Shown here piece after piece: positions 14,188 through 21,791 of a stretch of DNA of 24,170 nt; within the stretch, counting starts at the first letter, position 1; each line of letters begins with the position of its first letter. A model generated the notes under the pieces. That model did no database searches. It saw nothing but the letters and a program-made list of their open reading frames with translations, and was not told where the DNA came from. Both the position numbers and the translations under genes were made by a program. The stretch comes from an uncultured Candidatus Saccharibacteria bacterium. Its GTDB lineage: Bacteria > Patescibacteriota > Saccharimonadia > Saccharimonadales > Saccharimonadaceae. Location: assembly GCA_948944455.1 (NCBI GenBank), contig CARBES010000015.1, positions 1-24,170 on the forward strand. The letters are read 5' to 3'.

Positions 14188-14362
14188 AGAAGGCAAAACA
14201 GTTCTCTCTTTCAGCTGACGGCATCACTTCATCATAAGCTAAGTTATGTTGAACCTGTACCAGAGCTAAGGATGGTGGAGCTGCCCACCAGTTGCCACTC
14301 ATTGGTCCGTCACGATACTCATCATTCCTAGTATTAGTATATCCGCTGCGGACGAATTTTCC
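14165..14362 (-). pseudogene. Second 3' remnant of a FISUMP-domain surface-protein gene
   Basis: The minus frame reads GKFVRSGYTNTRNDEYRDG, then MSGNWWAAPPSLALVQVQH, then ENCFAFSLRCLAI and stop TAG at 14165. The VRSG start and the F-S-L-R-C-L-A-I end match the remnant at 3387-3605 and the end of FISUMP domains. A TGA closes the frame a few codons upstream, and no start codon or upstream domain is present. Sequence similarity to the first remnant continues about 20 nt past the stop. It lies between the operon terminator and the next gene, on the opposite strand to both. Confidence 0.55.
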
Positions 14363-14385
14363 CCTTCATCACCCCTTGTATTTTA

Positions 14386-14498
14386 GCCTCCTAAGGCCAT
14401 AGGAAGCTGTTTATGGCTAGTTTTATACTAAGTAGCCATTGTATAGCGTCTACGATCCAACATTACGTTATAGAGCTTTAGATGGCGTTGTAGGAGGC
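14386..14498. other. Multi-branched inverted-repeat element, possible structured RNA leader
   Basis: GCCTCCTA (14386-14393) is perfectly complementary to TAGGAGGC (14491-14498). Inside it, GCCATA/TATGGC (14396-14401/14412-14417) and ATGGCTA/TAGCCAT (14413-14419/14433-14439) are mutually exclusive because they share ATGGC. A weak hairpin with a T-run follows near 14551-14570 (GCCT...AGGC-ATTTTT). On the + strand this could be the leader of the 14609 or 14793 genes. No clear promoter was found just upstream. Confidence 0.35.
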
Positions 14499-14608
14499 GA
14501 TATAAGGGTAATGTAAACGTGAAGGTTAGTAATGCACGCTAGAGCCTCGGGCAGGTTAGGCATTTTTAAGGTAGGGTGTGGGGTAGGATTGGCAGAAAGG
14601 AGCATCTC

Positions 14609-14773
14609 ATGATGAAAACTCTGCTTTGCAAGTTGTTGGGAATCTTGATTAATCGTTTAATTAGATGTGGCCCGAGGTCCTTTGAGAGACTAGTTTTGCT
14701 AAAAGTTGAAAAACATGATAGAATAGAAAAGTTCTATAAAACGGGGGCAATAGAAAAGTACCTTAACCCCTAG
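14609..14773 (+). CDS. Possible 54-aa small protein
   Basis: The ATG at 14609 lies 7 nt behind AGAAAGGAG. The frame begins MMKTLLCKLLGILINRLIRC, a hydrophobic/amphipathic helix, and ends in a basic segment and EKYLNP at 14773. The next gene starts 19 nt downstream, so the two could be co-transcribed. However, a good promoter (14696-14724) lies inside this frame and would serve the downstream gene alone. I recognise no family. A membrane-peptide or toxin-like role is conceivable but unsupported. Confidence 0.4.
   Translation: MMKTLLCKLLGILINRLIRCGPRSFERLVLLKVEKHDRIEKFYKTGAIEKYLNP
14696..14724 (+). promoter_or_regulatory. Promoter of the 14793 gene
   Basis: TTGCTA (14696-14701), 17 bp, extended -10 TGA-TAGAAT (hexamer 14719-14724). 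The predicted start is near 14731, leaving a ~62-nt leader with an AGGAGGAAG ribosome binding site before ATG 14793. Confidence 0.65.
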
Positions 14774-14792
14774 AAAACAGGAGGAAGTTTTG

Positions 14793-16274
14793 ATGGATAA
14801 GACCATGAGACGGCGACTCAAGATTCTGGCGGTGGTGATAATGCTACTGTTCTTTGGCACGACATGCTTTATCGGGGGATTCATATCTTCAGGCAATCAG
14901 TTCACTGAGCTAGTCTCTACGCAACAGGCTGAGCTAAATCGGATTCATCTGGCGGAACGAGGCTTGGATGAAAATGGCGTGAAAAACAATCGGTTAAGCT
15001 CGCTTTATGTCATGGGTAGTCCAAGCAATAGCGATTATTCGATGTTTGAGAACGATGCCGAATTTCGCGATTATTGCAAGGAAAACTACCCTAATGCGGT
15101 TTACCCTACAGAAGAATGGACAGCGGAGGAGGTAATTCAGTCCTATCAAGACAATCCCGAGATTTGGACGGTTTGGACGGACGACTACTCGATGATAGCA
15201 TACTGTTTTACTTGGACGCCGAGTTATTCGCATTGTTTCTATGCGCGCGCATGTTATCAAGATGTGTACGATGCAAAGAAAGAAGGGATAGAAGGGGCGG
15301 AAGTACGCCCTGGTTGGATGCCAGGTTGGTTTTATGTTGATGGCGTGAGAGTGCAGCTATATGACTATCCAGTGGTTGATTCAATAGAACCGCGAGAACT
15401 AGCGCGAGCTTACCAAAAAGGAACCTGGGATGGCTGGTCGGTTATGTCGGCGGATCTGAGTACGGAAGTCCACATCAACTCTGACGGCGAGCTGGATTAT
15501 ACTTATCGGTCGTATCAGTACACCAGAGCGAAGGATCCGGAGAGTCTAGCTTATACGAGTTTCGCGAAGGAACCGTGGTGGAAGGCGACGGATCTGGATT
15601 CTGAGATTAAAACGATGCTTACTGATGAGGAATATTGGCCGTTTGAAGACGCCGAGGATGAGTTGGCTTATGGCGAAGTGGTTGTGAAATTATACCCAGA
15701 TTTACCAGCGAGCTATGATACGAGTGAGATTTTCTCGTCTCAGTGGTCCGAAGAGGGGACGTTTTGCTTGTCCCCGACTGGCGTAGTGCTGGCGAAAGCT
15801 GGGGAAGTGTTGGCTGAATGGATAGTGGAGCTTGATGAAGAGCAGACAGAGTTGTTGAGGCGGCCAGAAGATTTGGGCACAGAGTATGCCAATGATGTAG
15901 CTTATCTCTATACCGGTGATCAACTTCTAGCATTGCGTCAAGACGGTTCTGTGGTAACAGTGCTTGAAGGGATCTTCGAATCGAATACCAATAGTTCTCC
16001 GTATCACTTGTGGGGATTTCGCGAGGGGCAGCTGGTCTACTTTGAGGCGGCGAGACGCTACAGTGTGAGTGAGAGCCCGATTTCGCTCGGAGAAGTGCTT
16101 GAGGTAGACTTCGAAACGCTACGCCTGGTGATGAAGGAGGACGGCTGCTATGCGGTAGCGCGCGACTATAAGCGAGACCCGGAGTATTATCTGGTTTATC
16201 TCGGCTCGGAAACATTCGAGTATTATAAGGAGCAGTATGCAACGCTGGATAGCGCGGAGATTTTTCGCTGGTAG
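14793..16274 (+). CDS. Membrane-anchored extracytoplasmic protein, unknown
   Basis: The 493-residue protein has a basic N-terminus (MDKTMRRRLK), one transmembrane anchor at about 10-32 and a large external domain rich in Trp, Tyr, Asp and Glu (for example PEIWTVWTDDYSMIAYCFTW, RPGWMPGWFYVDG, FSSQWSEEGTFCLSPTG). Cys residues cluster at YCFTW...HCFYARACYQD. Later segments (DVAYLYTGDQLLALRQDGSV, PYHLWGFREGQLVYFEAARR) recur in a beta-strand-like way. ATG 14793 is chosen over the TTG at 14790 because of the AGGAGGAAG spacing. It has its own promoter and terminator. It resembles the operon proteins in topology only; no family recognised. Confidence 0.85.
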   Translation: MDKTMRRRLKILAVVIMLLFFGTTCFIGGFISSGNQFTELVSTQQAELNRIHLAERGLDENGVKNNRLSSLYVMGSPSNSDYSMFENDAEFRDYCKENYPNAVYPTEEWTAEEVIQSYQDNPEIWTVWTDDYSMIAYCFTWTPSYSHCFYARACYQDVYDAKKEGIEGAEVRPGWMPGWFYVDGVRVQLYDYPVVDSIEPRELARAYQKGTWDGWSVMSADLSTEVHINSDGELDYTYRSYQYTRAKDPESLAYTSFAKEPWWKATDLDSEIKTMLTDEEYWPFEDAEDELAYGEVVVKLYPDLPASYDTSEIFSSQWSEEGTFCLSPTGVVLAKAGEVLAEWIVELDEEQTELLRRPEDLGTEYANDVAYLYTGDQLLALRQDGSVVTVLEGIFESNTNSSPYHLWGFREGQLVYFEAARRYSVSESPISLGEVLEVDFETLRLVMKEDGCYAVARDYKRDPEYYLVYLGSETFEYYKEQYATLDSAEIFRW

Positions 16275-16353
16275 CGGGATGATTTTGCTAAATTAGCGAG
16301 TCGCATGAAGTAAGTTTCCGAAAAAACTTTTCCAAAAAATAAGAAAGGGGATG

Positions 16354-16382
16354 AGTCCCGGCCGGTTGGTCGGGACTTTTTA
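16354..16382 (+). terminator. Terminator after the 14793 gene
   Basis: AGTCCCG (16354-16360), loop of 10, CGGGACT (16371-16377), then TTTT. Confidence 0.88.
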
Positions 16383-16446
16383 TGCCATGTTTTACCGGTA
16401 TAGCAAATAGACGAAGATAGTAAAAAGTGGCAGAATAGGCAAAATT

Positions 16447-16473
16447 TTAGCACAAGAAGTATGCGAGTGCTAA
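16447..16473. promoter_or_regulatory. CIRCE-like inverted repeat (HrcA operator candidate)
   Basis: TTAGCACAA, 9 nt, GAGTGCTAA. The CIRCE consensus is TTAGCACTC-N9-GAGTGCTAA, so the right arm is perfect, the left arm differs only in its last two bases, and the 27-bp spacing is exact. The symmetric core extends outward to TTTTAGCAC/GTGCTAAAA. It lies about 67 bp upstream of the -35 of the antitoxin gene. Confidence 0.55.
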
Positions 16474-16488
16474 AAGGACAATGCTGTA

Positions 16489-16536
16489 CAATGACTGGTT
16501 TTTGTCCAGACAATGACTGGCTTTTGTCGGACAAAA
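16489..16536. promoter_or_regulatory. Tandem 22-bp operator repeats upstream of the antitoxin gene
   Basis: CAATGACTGG(T/C)TTTTGTC is repeated head to tail with a period of exactly 22 bp (16489 and 16511). Each unit ends in a palindrome: TTGTC-CA-GACAA (16502-16513) and TTTTGTC-G-GACAAAA (16522-16536). The array abuts the -35 of the relB-like gene, as expected of autoregulatory operators for RelB-family proteins. Confidence 0.65.
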
Positions 16537-16539
16537 TAA

Positions 16540-16568
16540 TTGTGCTTGAAAAGTAAGTCTGCTATAAT
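16540..16568 (+). promoter_or_regulatory. Promoter of the RelB/DinJ-like gene
   Basis: TTGTGC (16540-16545), 17 bp, extended -10 TGC-TATAAT (hexamer 16563-16568). The start is predicted near 16575, with AAGAAGG as ribosome binding site before ATG 16591. Confidence 0.7.
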
Positions 16569-16590
16569 GTCAATAGAAAGAAGGTACAAA

Positions 16591-16866
16591 ATGGGTGCAA
16601 AAACGACATTGGAACCAGAAATAACAGAGGTAAAGAAAGAAACTGCAAAAATTACGTTTCGGGCGGATAAGACATTGAAGCAGCAGGCCGAGCGGGTGTT
16701 TGAGTCGATGGGCATGACTATGAGTGGTGCAATAAATATCTTTTTGTCGCAAGTGGTGCGTGAGCAACGTTTGCCGTTTCATCCCGGCGCGACGGCGGAA
16801 GAAATGGGCGAAAATAGTTTTGAAGCGATGCTGGACGAGGCAGACGCGCTGCTTGAGGAACTGTAA
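16591..16866 (+). CDS. RelB/DinJ-family antitoxin, apparently without a toxin partner
   Basis: DinJ/RelB proteins bind and neutralise a RelE/YafQ-type ribonuclease toxin and repress their own promoter through an N-terminal ribbon-helix-helix. The 91-residue product shows that domain: TAKITFRADKTLKQQAERVF, then ESMGMTMSGAINIFLSQVVR, EQRLPFHPG, and an acidic C-terminal tail that would wrap the toxin. ATG 16591 is chosen over the in-frame ATG at 16567 because it has AAGAAGG at the right distance and 16567 overlaps the -10. No toxin-like frame follows: the next ~115 nt lead straight to the gyrB promoter region. It may act as an orphan repressor or pair with a toxin elsewhere. Confidence 0.85.
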   Translation: MGAKTTLEPEITEVKKETAKITFRADKTLKQQAERVFESMGMTMSGAINIFLSQVVREQRLPFHPGATAEEMGENSFEAMLDEADALLEEL

Positions 16867-16923
16867 TAGACACTTCCTACGGAGCTTATGGTTCTACCGT
16901 ATATATTATATATAGTGCGGGAC

Positions 16924-16952
16924 TTGATTATATAGGGAAAGTGCGCTAAAAT
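16924..16952 (+). promoter_or_regulatory. Promoter of gyrB-gyrA
   Basis: TTGATT (16924-16929), 17 bp, TAAAAT (16947-16952). The start is predicted near 16959. Just upstream lies an A/T palindrome TATATATTATATATA (16900-16914), which may ease melting and supercoiling-sensitive control. Confidence 0.65.
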
Positions 16953-16983
16953 ATAGAGGTAAATGTAAGCAGAGGTAGGTCGA

Positions 16984-18990
16984 ATGGCAGAAACACAAAC
17001 GACAGCGAATAAAGGCGGGCAAGAGTACGATAGCTCTCAGATTCAGGTTTTGGAGGGGTTGGAGCACGTGCGGATTCGTCCGGGCATGTATATTGGCTCG
17101 ACGGGTTTTGATGGTTTGCATCATCTAGTGAAGGAAATTGCCGATAACTCAATTGACGAGGCGATCGCTGGGTTTGCGACGAAAGTTGTGATTACAATTT
17201 TGGCGGATGGGGGGATTCGGGTAGATGATAATGGCCGTGGTATTCCAGTAGATATTCACCCAAAGACAAAAAAATCGACCCTCGAGACAGTGCTTACAGT
17301 CTTGAACGCTGGTGGTAAGTTTGGCGGTGGTGGATATAAGGTGAGTTCGGGTCTACATGGAGTAGGTAGCTCCGTTGTAAATGCGCTTTCGACGAAGATG
17401 ATTGCTGAGGTGCGTAAGGACGGGAAGATCCACCATGTTGAGTTTGCGCAAGGAAAGACGCAAGGGAACGGCCTAGAAGTGATTGGTGAGAGTGATGGGA
17501 AAGGAACTTCGATTACCTTCTATCCAGATCCTGCGATTTTTAGAGAAACGACAACTTTTGACTATAATTGGGTATCAAATTATGCTAGACATCAGGCTTA
17601 TCTAACGAAGGGAATTTTGATTTCGGTAAAAGACGAGCGAACTGGTGCGCGTGAGTCATTCTACTTTGAAGGTGGTATTAAGAGCTACGTTCGCAAGTTG
17701 AACGAAGGAAAAGAAGTTGTTTCGGACGATATTTTCTATGTGGAGAAGCAAGTAGAAGATTCAGAAATTGAGATTGCTTTACAATATAATGATACATTCG
17801 CGGAGACAATCAAGCCATTTGCGAACAACGTTTTGACACCAGAAGGTGGGATGCATGTGGTGGGCTTTCGTACGGCGATGAATCGGGTGATTAATGATTA
17901 TGCGCGCAAGAACGGCCTCTTAAAAGAGAAAGAGCCGAACTTGACCGGTGATGATATTAAAGAGGGTTTGACGGCGGTGATTTTGGTGAAGTTACCAGAT
18001 CCGCAATTTGAGGGGCAGACGAAGAATAAGCTTGGCAACCCAGAAGTACGTGGTTATGTTGACCGAGTGATGACAGAGTATTTTGGATACTATCTTGAGG
18101 AAAATCCGAATATTGCGAAAAAGATTGTCGGGAAAGCGACTTTGGCGGCACGGGCACGTAAGGCGGCACGGGCGGCGCGCGACAACGTAATCCGAAAAGG
18201 GGCGTTTGAAGGACTGAATTTGCCATCTAAGCTAGCTGATTGTTCGAGTCGGAATCGCGAGGATTGTGAGCTCTTTATCGTAGAGGGTAACTCGGCGGCT
18301 GGCTCGGCGAAAGAAGGTCGTAATCCGCAGATTCAGGCGATTTTACCGCTCAGAGGTAAAGTTTTGAATACGGAGCGGGCGCGCCTAGATAAGATGTTGG
18401 CGAATCAGGAGCTAGTGAGCCTGATTAAGGGTCTCGGTGTGGGGATTGGTGACCAGTTTGATATTAATGGTTTGCGCTACAATAAAATTATTTTTATGAC
18501 CGATGCTGACGTTGATGGTCTACATATTGCGACATTGCTTATGACTTTCTTCTTCCGTTATATGCCAGAAGTAATCAAAGCGGGACACGTCTATTTAGCA
18601 AAGCCGCCGTTGTTTGGTCTTACGAAAGGCACGGGCTCGAACCGGAAGATCGATTATGTTTATGATGAGGTGGCGCTAGAAAAGAAGTTGAGCGAGAAAA
18701 TTGAAGAACGGAAGGCGGCAGGGACGAAAATCGACCCGACGCAGGAGCGTTTCAAACAAGCTGGTTATACGGCGCAAAACCGATTCAAAGGTCTTGGTGA
18801 GATGGATGCGAAGCAGCTTTGGGAAACAACGATGGATCCAGAAAACCGAATCTTGGTACAAGCACACATTAGCGATGCTGAGAAAGCTGATGCTGTGTTC
18901 ACCAAGTTGATGGGCGATCAGGTAGATCTTCGGAAGAACTTTATTCAAGCTGGAGCGGCAAGCGTTAACCTTGACGATCTGGATTTCTAA
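16984..18990 (+). CDS. gyrB: DNA gyrase subunit B
   Basis: GyrB supplies the ATPase of gyrase, which introduces negative supercoils in the A2B2 complex with GyrA. The 668-residue protein shows the GHKL ATPase (VRIRPGMYIGST, EIADNSIDEA, VDDNGRGIPVD, SSGLHGVGSSVVNALS). The transducer follows, then the TOPRIM domain with the catalytic Glu in VEGNSAAGSAKEGR (E434) and MTDADVDG (D507, D509, D511), and the tail RFKGLGEMDAKQLWETTMDP. The length lacks the ~165-residue insert of E. coli GyrB, as in most bacteria. The usual EGDSAGG reads EGNSAAG here. The ribosome binding site is AGAGGTAGG. gyrA follows 15 nt downstream. Confidence 0.97.
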   Translation: MAETQTTANKGGQEYDSSQIQVLEGLEHVRIRPGMYIGSTGFDGLHHLVKEIADNSIDEAIAGFATKVVITILADGGIRVDDNGRGIPVDIHPKTKKSTLETVLTVLNAGGKFGGGGYKVSSGLHGVGSSVVNALSTKMIAEVRKDGKIHHVEFAQGKTQGNGLEVIGESDGKGTSITFYPDPAIFRETTTFDYNWVSNYARHQAYLTKGILISVKDERTGARESFYFEGGIKSYVRKLNEGKEVVSDDIFYVEKQVEDSEIEIALQYNDTFAETIKPFANNVLTPEGGMHVVGFRTAMNRVINDYARKNGLLKEKEPNLTGDDIKEGLTAVILVKLPDPQFEGQTKNKLGNPEVRGYVDRVMTEYFGYYLEENPNIAKKIVGKATLAARARKAARAARDNVIRKGAFEGLNLPSKLADCSSRNREDCELFIVEGNSAAGSAKEGRNPQIQAILPLRGKVLNTERARLDKMLANQELVSLIKGLGVGIGDQFDINGLRYNKIIFMTDADVDGLHIATLLMTFFFRYMPEVIKAGHVYLAKPPLFGLTKGTGSNRKIDYVYDEVALEKKLSEKIEERKAAGTKIDPTQERFKQAGYTAQNRFKGLGEMDAKQLWETTMDPENRILVQAHISDAEKADAVFTKLMGDQVDLRKNFIQAGAASVNLDDLDF

Positions 18991-19005
18991 GGAAAGGAGT
19001 GAAAA

Positions 19006-21585
19006 ATGGCAAAGGATGAAGAAATGAAACAAAATGGCACTCCTGAAGATTTGGAGAAAGATATGACGGTCGACGCGGGGGGAGAGAAGCATGTCGTTGA
19101 GGGGGAGGTAATCGACGGAATCGAGCAAAAAGCCGTCGAAAGTACGATGGAAAGCTATTTCTTACGCTATTCGATGTCGGTAATTATCGATCGAGCACTT
19201 CCGGATGTGCGTGATGGTCTGAAGCCAGTAAACCGCCGTATATTATATGCGATGAATAAAAACGGTTGGAAAGCGCCGCACGCGACGGTGAAGTCTGCAC
19301 GTATCGTTGGTGAGGTGATGGGTAAGTACCATCCACATGGTGATTCGTCGATTTATGATGCAATGGTAAATTTGGCGCAACCATGGAAGATGCGCTATAC
19401 ATTGGTGGAAGGCCAAGGTAACTTCGGTTCGATGGATGGTGATGATCCAGCGGCCTCGCGTTATACTGAGGCGCGCATGGATAAGGTAGGGGCGGAACTT
19501 CTGACCGATATCGAAAAAGAAACGGTGGACTTTCGTGATAACTTTGATGGTAGTGAGCAGGAACCTGTGGTTTTGCCGTCAGCAGTACCGAACATTCTTC
19601 TGAATGGTCAGATGGGTATTGCGGTCGGTATGGCAACGAATATCCCGCCGCACAATATGAGTGAAGTGATCGATGCGACGGTGGCTCAGATCGACGATCC
19701 GGAGATTGGTCTGGACGGTTTGATGAAGCATGTTAAGGGACCGGATTTCCCGACGGGGGCGGAAGTTTATGGTGGCGCACCGATGAAGCAAGCCTACGCA
19801 ACCGGTAAAGGTTCGGTGACGATTCGGGCAGTGACGAACATTGAAGAAAAAAAGAACGGCCGCTATACAATCGTGATTACGGAAGTGCCTTACGGGATGA
19901 GCAAAGAGGGCTTTATCGAGAAAGTAAGGGAATTAGTTCTTAATAAGAAATTGGATCATATTGCGGATGCAAGAGACGAATCGGCGCGTGGTAAGATTCG
20001 GGTAGTGGTTGAACTAAAGAAAGACGCTTTTCCGAAGAAAATTTTGAACCAGCTTTATAAAATGACGGGGCTACAGACGACCTTCCATTATAATATGTTG
20101 GCGTTGGTCGATGGAGTGCAGCCACGAATCTTGGGTTTGAAGGAAATTCTGGCAGAGTTTATTAAACATAGGCAAAAAGTAGTCAGACGGAGAACGGAAT
20201 ACGATCTCAGAAAAGCAAAAGAGCGTGCACATATTCTTGAAGGTTTGAAAATTACGCTTGATAATATTGATGAAGTAATCAAGACGATTCGTGAAAGCTA
20301 TGACGACGCGGATAAACGTTTGATGGAACGGTTTGGTTTGTCTGAGATTCAAGCGGCGGCGATCTTGGCGATGCAGCTGAGAAGATTGCAAGGACTAGAG
20401 CGTGACAAGATCGAAGACGAATTGAAAGAACTATTGGCAAAGATTGCAGAGTACGAAAAGATTTTGGCGGATGAGAGTGAAGTCTTGCGCGTGGTAAAAG
20501 AAGAATTGATTGCTATGAAAGAGAAATATGGCGATGCACGCAAGAGTAAGATCTTTAATCACGAGGTAGGGAAGTTCTCTGAGGAAGAATTGATTCCGGA
20601 CGAAGAGAGTGTGATCTTGTTGACGGCTGAGAATTATGTGAAGCGGGTATTGCAGGGTGATTTCAAGCGGCAGAACCGTGGCGGTAAGGGGCGCCGCGGA
20701 ATGACAACGAAGGAAGAGGACGTGATTTCTCATATTGTGACGGCAAATTCGCACGACTACCTCCTATTCTTTACGAACCAAGGTCGGGTGTTTAGACTGA
20801 AGGCTTATGAAGTGCCGCAAGCTTCGATGACCGCAAAAGGTTCGGCGGCGGTGAATTTGCTTAATATGCATCCAGATGAGAAGGTGACCGCAATCATTAA
20901 ACAGGGCGAGAATGTCGAAGGATTCCTCTTTATGGCGACAAAGAAGGGAACAATCAAGAAAACGCCAGTGAAGGAATACTTGAACCTGCGAGCAAATGGT
21001 CTAGTAACGATTAAACTGGAAGCGGGCGACGAATTGAAGTGTATTCGTGAAACGAATGGCACGCACGATATTGTGATTTCGACGTCGGCGGGTCAAGCGG
21101 TACGTTTTAACGAAAAAGATGTTCGTAGTATGGGGCGAAGTGCGATGGGGGTGCGCGGGATTCGGTTGCGTCCGAAAGATGAAATCGTGGGAATGGATGT
21201 GATTACGAACGAGGATCAGAAACTTCTGGTAATTTCGGCGAACGGGTATGGTAAGGCGACGTTGGCAGAGAATTTCCCAACCCACGCTCGCGGCGGTGTC
21301 GGTATTAAGGTGGCGGCAGTAACGGCAAAGACGGGTCCGATCGTGGCGGTACATACTTTGGAGCCGGCAGCGAAAGAAGTGATCATGATGTCAACAAAGG
21401 GGCAGGCGATTCGGGTGGCGATGGAAGAGATCCCGACTTTAGGTCGCTCGACTCAAGGGGTGCGGATTATGCGCCTGAATGAAGGCGATACAGTGGCTTC
21501 GATTGGGATCGTAATGCCAGATGAAGATGAGCAAGCAAAACTGGGGGAAATGCAAGAGACTGCCGAAGAGGCTAAGACGAAGTAG
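19006..21585 (+). CDS. gyrA: DNA gyrase subunit A
   Basis: GyrA breaks and rejoins the DNA during supercoiling. The 859-residue protein carries the winged-helix breakage domain with RALPDVRDGLKPVNRRILYA, YHPHGDSSIYDAMVNLAQPW and the catalytic Tyr153 in ASRYTEARM. A coiled-coil arm follows, then a C-terminal beta-pinwheel with the GyrA-box variant QNRGGKG (556-562), which marks it as gyrase rather than topoisomerase IV. Compared with E. coli (Tyr122) it has about 30 extra acidic N-terminal residues. GGAAAGGAG precedes the ATG. It is co-transcribed with gyrB and followed by a terminator. Confidence 0.97.
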   Translation: MAKDEEMKQNGTPEDLEKDMTVDAGGEKHVVEGEVIDGIEQKAVESTMESYFLRYSMSVIIDRALPDVRDGLKPVNRRILYAMNKNGWKAPHATVKSARIVGEVMGKYHPHGDSSIYDAMVNLAQPWKMRYTLVEGQGNFGSMDGDDPAASRYTEARMDKVGAELLTDIEKETVDFRDNFDGSEQEPVVLPSAVPNILLNGQMGIAVGMATNIPPHNMSEVIDATVAQIDDPEIGLDGLMKHVKGPDFPTGAEVYGGAPMKQAYATGKGSVTIRAVTNIEEKKNGRYTIVITEVPYGMSKEGFIEKVRELVLNKKLDHIADARDESARGKIRVVVELKKDAFPKKILNQLYKMTGLQTTFHYNMLALVDGVQPRILGLKEILAEFIKHRQKVVRRRTEYDLRKAKERAHILEGLKITLDNIDEVIKTIRESYDDADKRLMERFGLSEIQAAAILAMQLRRLQGLERDKIEDELKELLAKIAEYEKILADESEVLRVVKEELIAMKEKYGDARKSKIFNHEVGKFSEEELIPDEESVILLTAENYVKRVLQGDFKRQNRGGKGRRGMTTKEEDVISHIVTANSHDYLLFFTNQGRVFRLKAYEVPQASMTAKGSAAVNLLNMHPDEKVTAIIKQGENVEGFLFMATKKGTIKKTPVKEYLNLRANGLVTIKLEAGDELKCIRETNGTHDIVISTSAGQAVRFNEKDVRSMGRSAMGVRGIRLRPKDEIVGMDVITNEDQKLLVISANGYGKATLAENFPTHARGGVGIKVAAVTAKTGPIVAVHTLEPAAKEVIMMSTKGQAIRVAMEEIPTLGRSTQGVRIMRLNEGDTVASIGIVMPDEDEQAKLGEMQETAEEAKTK

Positions 21586-21605
21586 TTGCTAGTAGTGACA
21601 ACAAG

Positions 21606-21639
21606 AAGGTCCGGTTAAAATGGTTATCCGGGCCTTTTT
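21606..21639 (+). terminator. Terminator of gyrB-gyrA
   Basis: AAGGTCCGG (21606-21614) pairs with CCGGGCCTT (21628-21636, one G-U), followed by TTT. Confidence 0.88.
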
Positions 21640-21728
21640 GGCGAGTGAAAATATGACAAAAAGCTGAATAACATTTTTGTTCGTTAACAGAGACAAAATA
21701 GAGAAAATGCGATTTTAGTTCACGCTTG

Positions 21729-21764
21729 TGCTTGTTATTTTTGAAAAATTTTTGTTACACTCGC
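21729..21764 (+). promoter_or_regulatory. Promoter of the 21792 surface-protein gene; twin of the comM promoter
   Basis: An extended -10 TGT-TACACT (hexamer 21756-21761) lies behind an A/T-rich spacer and TTGTTA. The whole 36-bp block matches the comM promoter (1998-2033, minus strand) at 35 positions. Here, unlike comM, a ~24-nt leader with GCGAGGAAA precedes ATG 21792. Confidence 0.7.
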
Positions 21765-21791
21765 AGGGAATAAAATTAACTGCGAGGAAAT

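Noticed and set aside
16886..16933. A 15-codon frame after the antitoxin as a toxin remnant
   Set aside because: It is too short, the Shine-Dalgarno is too close, and nothing resembles RelE/YafQ.
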